In this document: in pieces, positions 42,844 to 44,141 of the stretch
How positions within the stretch are numbered: the stretch's first letter is position 1
Layout of the letters: the number at the start of each line of letters is the position of its first letter
Assembly (NCBI GenBank): GCA_015698285.1
Contig: CP048685.1
Coordinates: 3,877,501-3,921,641, forward strand
DNA: 44,141 bases
From: Candidatus Nitronauta litoralis
GTDB taxonomy: Bacteria > Nitrospinota > Nitrospinia > Nitrospinales > Nitrospinaceae
Reading direction: 5' to 3'
Notes under the pieces: model-generated
Databases searched by the model: none
The model's input: only the letters and a program-made list of their open reading frames with translations
What the model was told of the DNA's origin: nothing
Made by a program: the position numbers and the translations under genes

Positions 42844-44121
42844 TTAGAATGCACCCGGATGTTCTTCAGGCCGTACGTAAAATGGCTCTTCGACCGTCAC
42901 GCGGATGATCTCTTTGCCTTTACGGTTGAACCCGATTACCGTGTCGTTATACATCTCGAACTTCTTCCCGTGGATGTTGGTCTCGAATATTTTCGGACCT
43001 GGCTCACGCTTCCACTTGAAGATAATCCGCTGCGTCGTTCGGAACAACTGCAACACGCCCAACAGGTCGCGATCCGGTACCATGTACTGATCAATCGCAT
43101 GATCAACACCTGGCCCAAACATCTGCTGGCTGTATGCTCGTGGCACGTGACGCGACGGAACATAATAACCGTTAGGCTCTGTTCCCAACTGCGGATACAG
43201 CGGCAACGCTACCTTACGGTCTCGAATCAGATAGTACTGAGGATTGTCCGGATCATGCGCCCATTCACCGTTGCTGCCAATCTTGACAAGACCCTGCAAG
43301 CGAATCTTACCAACACATGCGGCCATACAACGGGTCTCCATCTGATCACCCTCGGTCAAAGGATCCAATCCTTCAATTCGGGGGTAACAGGCGATACATT
43401 TCTCGGAAATACGAGTCGTACCACGGAACATCGGCTTCTTGTAAGGACACTGCTCAACACACTTCTTATAACCACGACAGCGGGACTGATCAATCAAAAC
43501 GATTCCGTCTTCCTGACGCTTGTAGATCGCTTTACGCGGACAGGCCGCCAAACAACCCGGGTACGTGCAGTGGTTACAAATCCTCTGCAGGTAGAAAAAC
43601 CAGATCTTATGCTCTGGCAATACTGAACGCGTGCCGTTGTCCCCACCAAACGTTCCCTCACGGGACTGGGTGAACTCACGACCATGAGCCGTATCCTCAC
43701 CAAAGTTCGGAAAACGCCACTCTTCGTCAGTCGGTACATAACCGATCGCCTGCTGGTTCAGACCAATCTTCGCTGGTGCTTCAAAAATCGTCACACCCTC
43801 GTATACACCGTGAATGGCCTTGTTTGACGTCTTACGGACGTTCCATACATTCTGACCTGGGTTGGATTGCTCCAACATCTTCAAAATCTTCCAGTCCCAG
43901 AACTGAGGATACCCACCATAAGGCTTCGTCTCTACATTGTTCCACCACATATACTCCTGACCCTTGGAAAACGTCCAGGTGGACTTATGGGCCATCGTAC
44001 ATGTCTGGCATGCGATGCAGCGGTTTGTATTAAATACAAACGTAAACTGCTCTTTCGGATGCCTTTCCTCGTACACATAGGTCGCCATGCGACCCAATTG
44101 CCAGTTATAGACTTCAGGCAT
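42844..44121 (-). CDS. nxrB: Nitrite oxidoreductase beta subunit NxrB
   Basis: A complete 425-residue iron-sulfur subunit of the type II DMSO-reductase family. It relays electrons from the molybdopterin subunit NxrA during nitrite oxidation to nitrate. The four ferredoxin-type Cys groups are visible: CIACQTCTMAHKSTW (Cys35, 38, 41), RICNHCTYPGCLAACPRKAIY, CRGYKKCVEQCPYKK and KCIACYPRIEG with CMAACVG. KSTWTFSKGQEYMWWNNVETKPYG is typical of the Nitrospina/Nitrospira/anammox NXR group. No signal peptide is present; the beta subunit normally travels with Tat-exported NxrA. GGGAGG lies before the ATG, with only 20 nt to the window edge, so nxrA is not visible. Confidence 0.95.
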   Translation of the reverse strand: MPEVYNWQLGRMATYVYEERHPKEQFTFVFNTNRCIACQTCTMAHKSTWTFSKGQEYMWWNNVETKPYGGYPQFWDWKILKMLEQSNPGQNVWNVRKTSNKAIHGVYEGVTIFEAPAKIGLNQQAIGYVPTDEEWRFPNFGEDTAHGREFTQSREGTFGGDNGTRSVLPEHKIWFFYLQRICNHCTYPGCLAACPRKAIYKRQEDGIVLIDQSRCRGYKKCVEQCPYKKPMFRGTTRISEKCIACYPRIEGLDPLTEGDQMETRCMAACVGKIRLQGLVKIGSNGEWAHDPDNPQYYLIRDRKVALPLYPQLGTEPNGYYVPSRHVPRAYSQQMFGPGVDHAIDQYMVPDRDLLGVLQLFRTTQRIIFKWKREPGPKIFETNIHGKKFEMYNDTVIGFNRKGKEIIRVTVEEPFYVRPEEHPGAF

Positions 44122-44141
44122 TGTTTAACCTCCCTAAAAAC

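Noticed and set aside
42859-43626. 255-codon plus-strand frame opposite nxrB
   Set aside because: Antisense shadow of a strongly supported gene; its translation has no family features.

Overview
The window is a chromosomal segment of a free-living Gram-negative bacterium, most probably a nitrite oxidiser of the Nitrospinota (Nitrospina-like) type. The main evidence is at the right end: a complete nitrite oxidoreductase beta subunit (NxrB, 44121-42844, minus strand) of the periplasmic Nitrospina/Nitrospira kind, followed by its TorD/NarJ-type maturation chaperone. Outer-membrane receptors, c-type cytochromes, lipoproteins and a TlpA thioredoxin fit a Gram-negative envelope. The lineage call is inference from gene content; no alignment or tree was run.

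Layout. 1-2020: 3' part of a 23S rRNA, a 5S rRNA and the rRNA terminator. 2135-5233: two orphan solute-binding genes, the second membrane-anchored, and a monoheme cytochrome c with an extra C-terminal domain. 5421-7957 (minus): a cold-adaptation group of DEAD-box helicase RhlE, an unlisted 57-residue basic protein, and CspA with a terminator-like hairpin in its leader. 8462-10433: a secreted dienelactone hydrolase and a class I methyltransferase. 10591-15139: a vitamin B12 block, with a cobalamin riboswitch and terminator before cobD-cbiB, then a second cobalamin riboswitch whose downstream hairpin covers the Shine-Dalgarno of btuB. A BtuF-like protein lies 10 kb further on. 15366-22028: nitrobindin-like protein, GT-C-like membrane protein, proline-rich lipoprotein, OsmC, a BNR propeller beside a MoaD/ThiS-like protein, an SDR and a YqeG-like HAD phosphatase.

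22123-25544 is an envelope metal/redox cluster: a His-rich secreted protein, a Met/Cys-marked outer-membrane barrel, a lipoprotein cytochrome c, a TlpA-like thioredoxin and an unknown secreted protein. 26610-27336 is a CrcB-DUF190 pair. 30794-28130 (minus) is a four-gene unit: histidine kinase, OmpR-type regulator, HEFGH membrane protein and a 70-residue protein. It diverges from a fatty acid desaturase across a palindrome. 31958-35812 holds DUF2797, a metallo-beta-lactamase hydrolase, an S1/P1 nuclease, PlsC and a nitroreductase. 35830-39746 is a redox/Fe-S neighbourhood: a peroxiredoxin-fold protein with no cysteine, monothiol glutaredoxin, BolA, an A-type Fe-S carrier and a YgfZ-TPR fusion. 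A 602-codon unknown gene separates this from torD-nxrB.

The clearest common theme is cofactor supply for an electron-transport lifestyle: Fe-S assembly and redox control, c-type cytochromes, NXR maturation, and B12 synthesis and uptake under two riboswitches with different output mechanisms. I saw no CRISPR array, insertion sequence, tRNA or phage gene.
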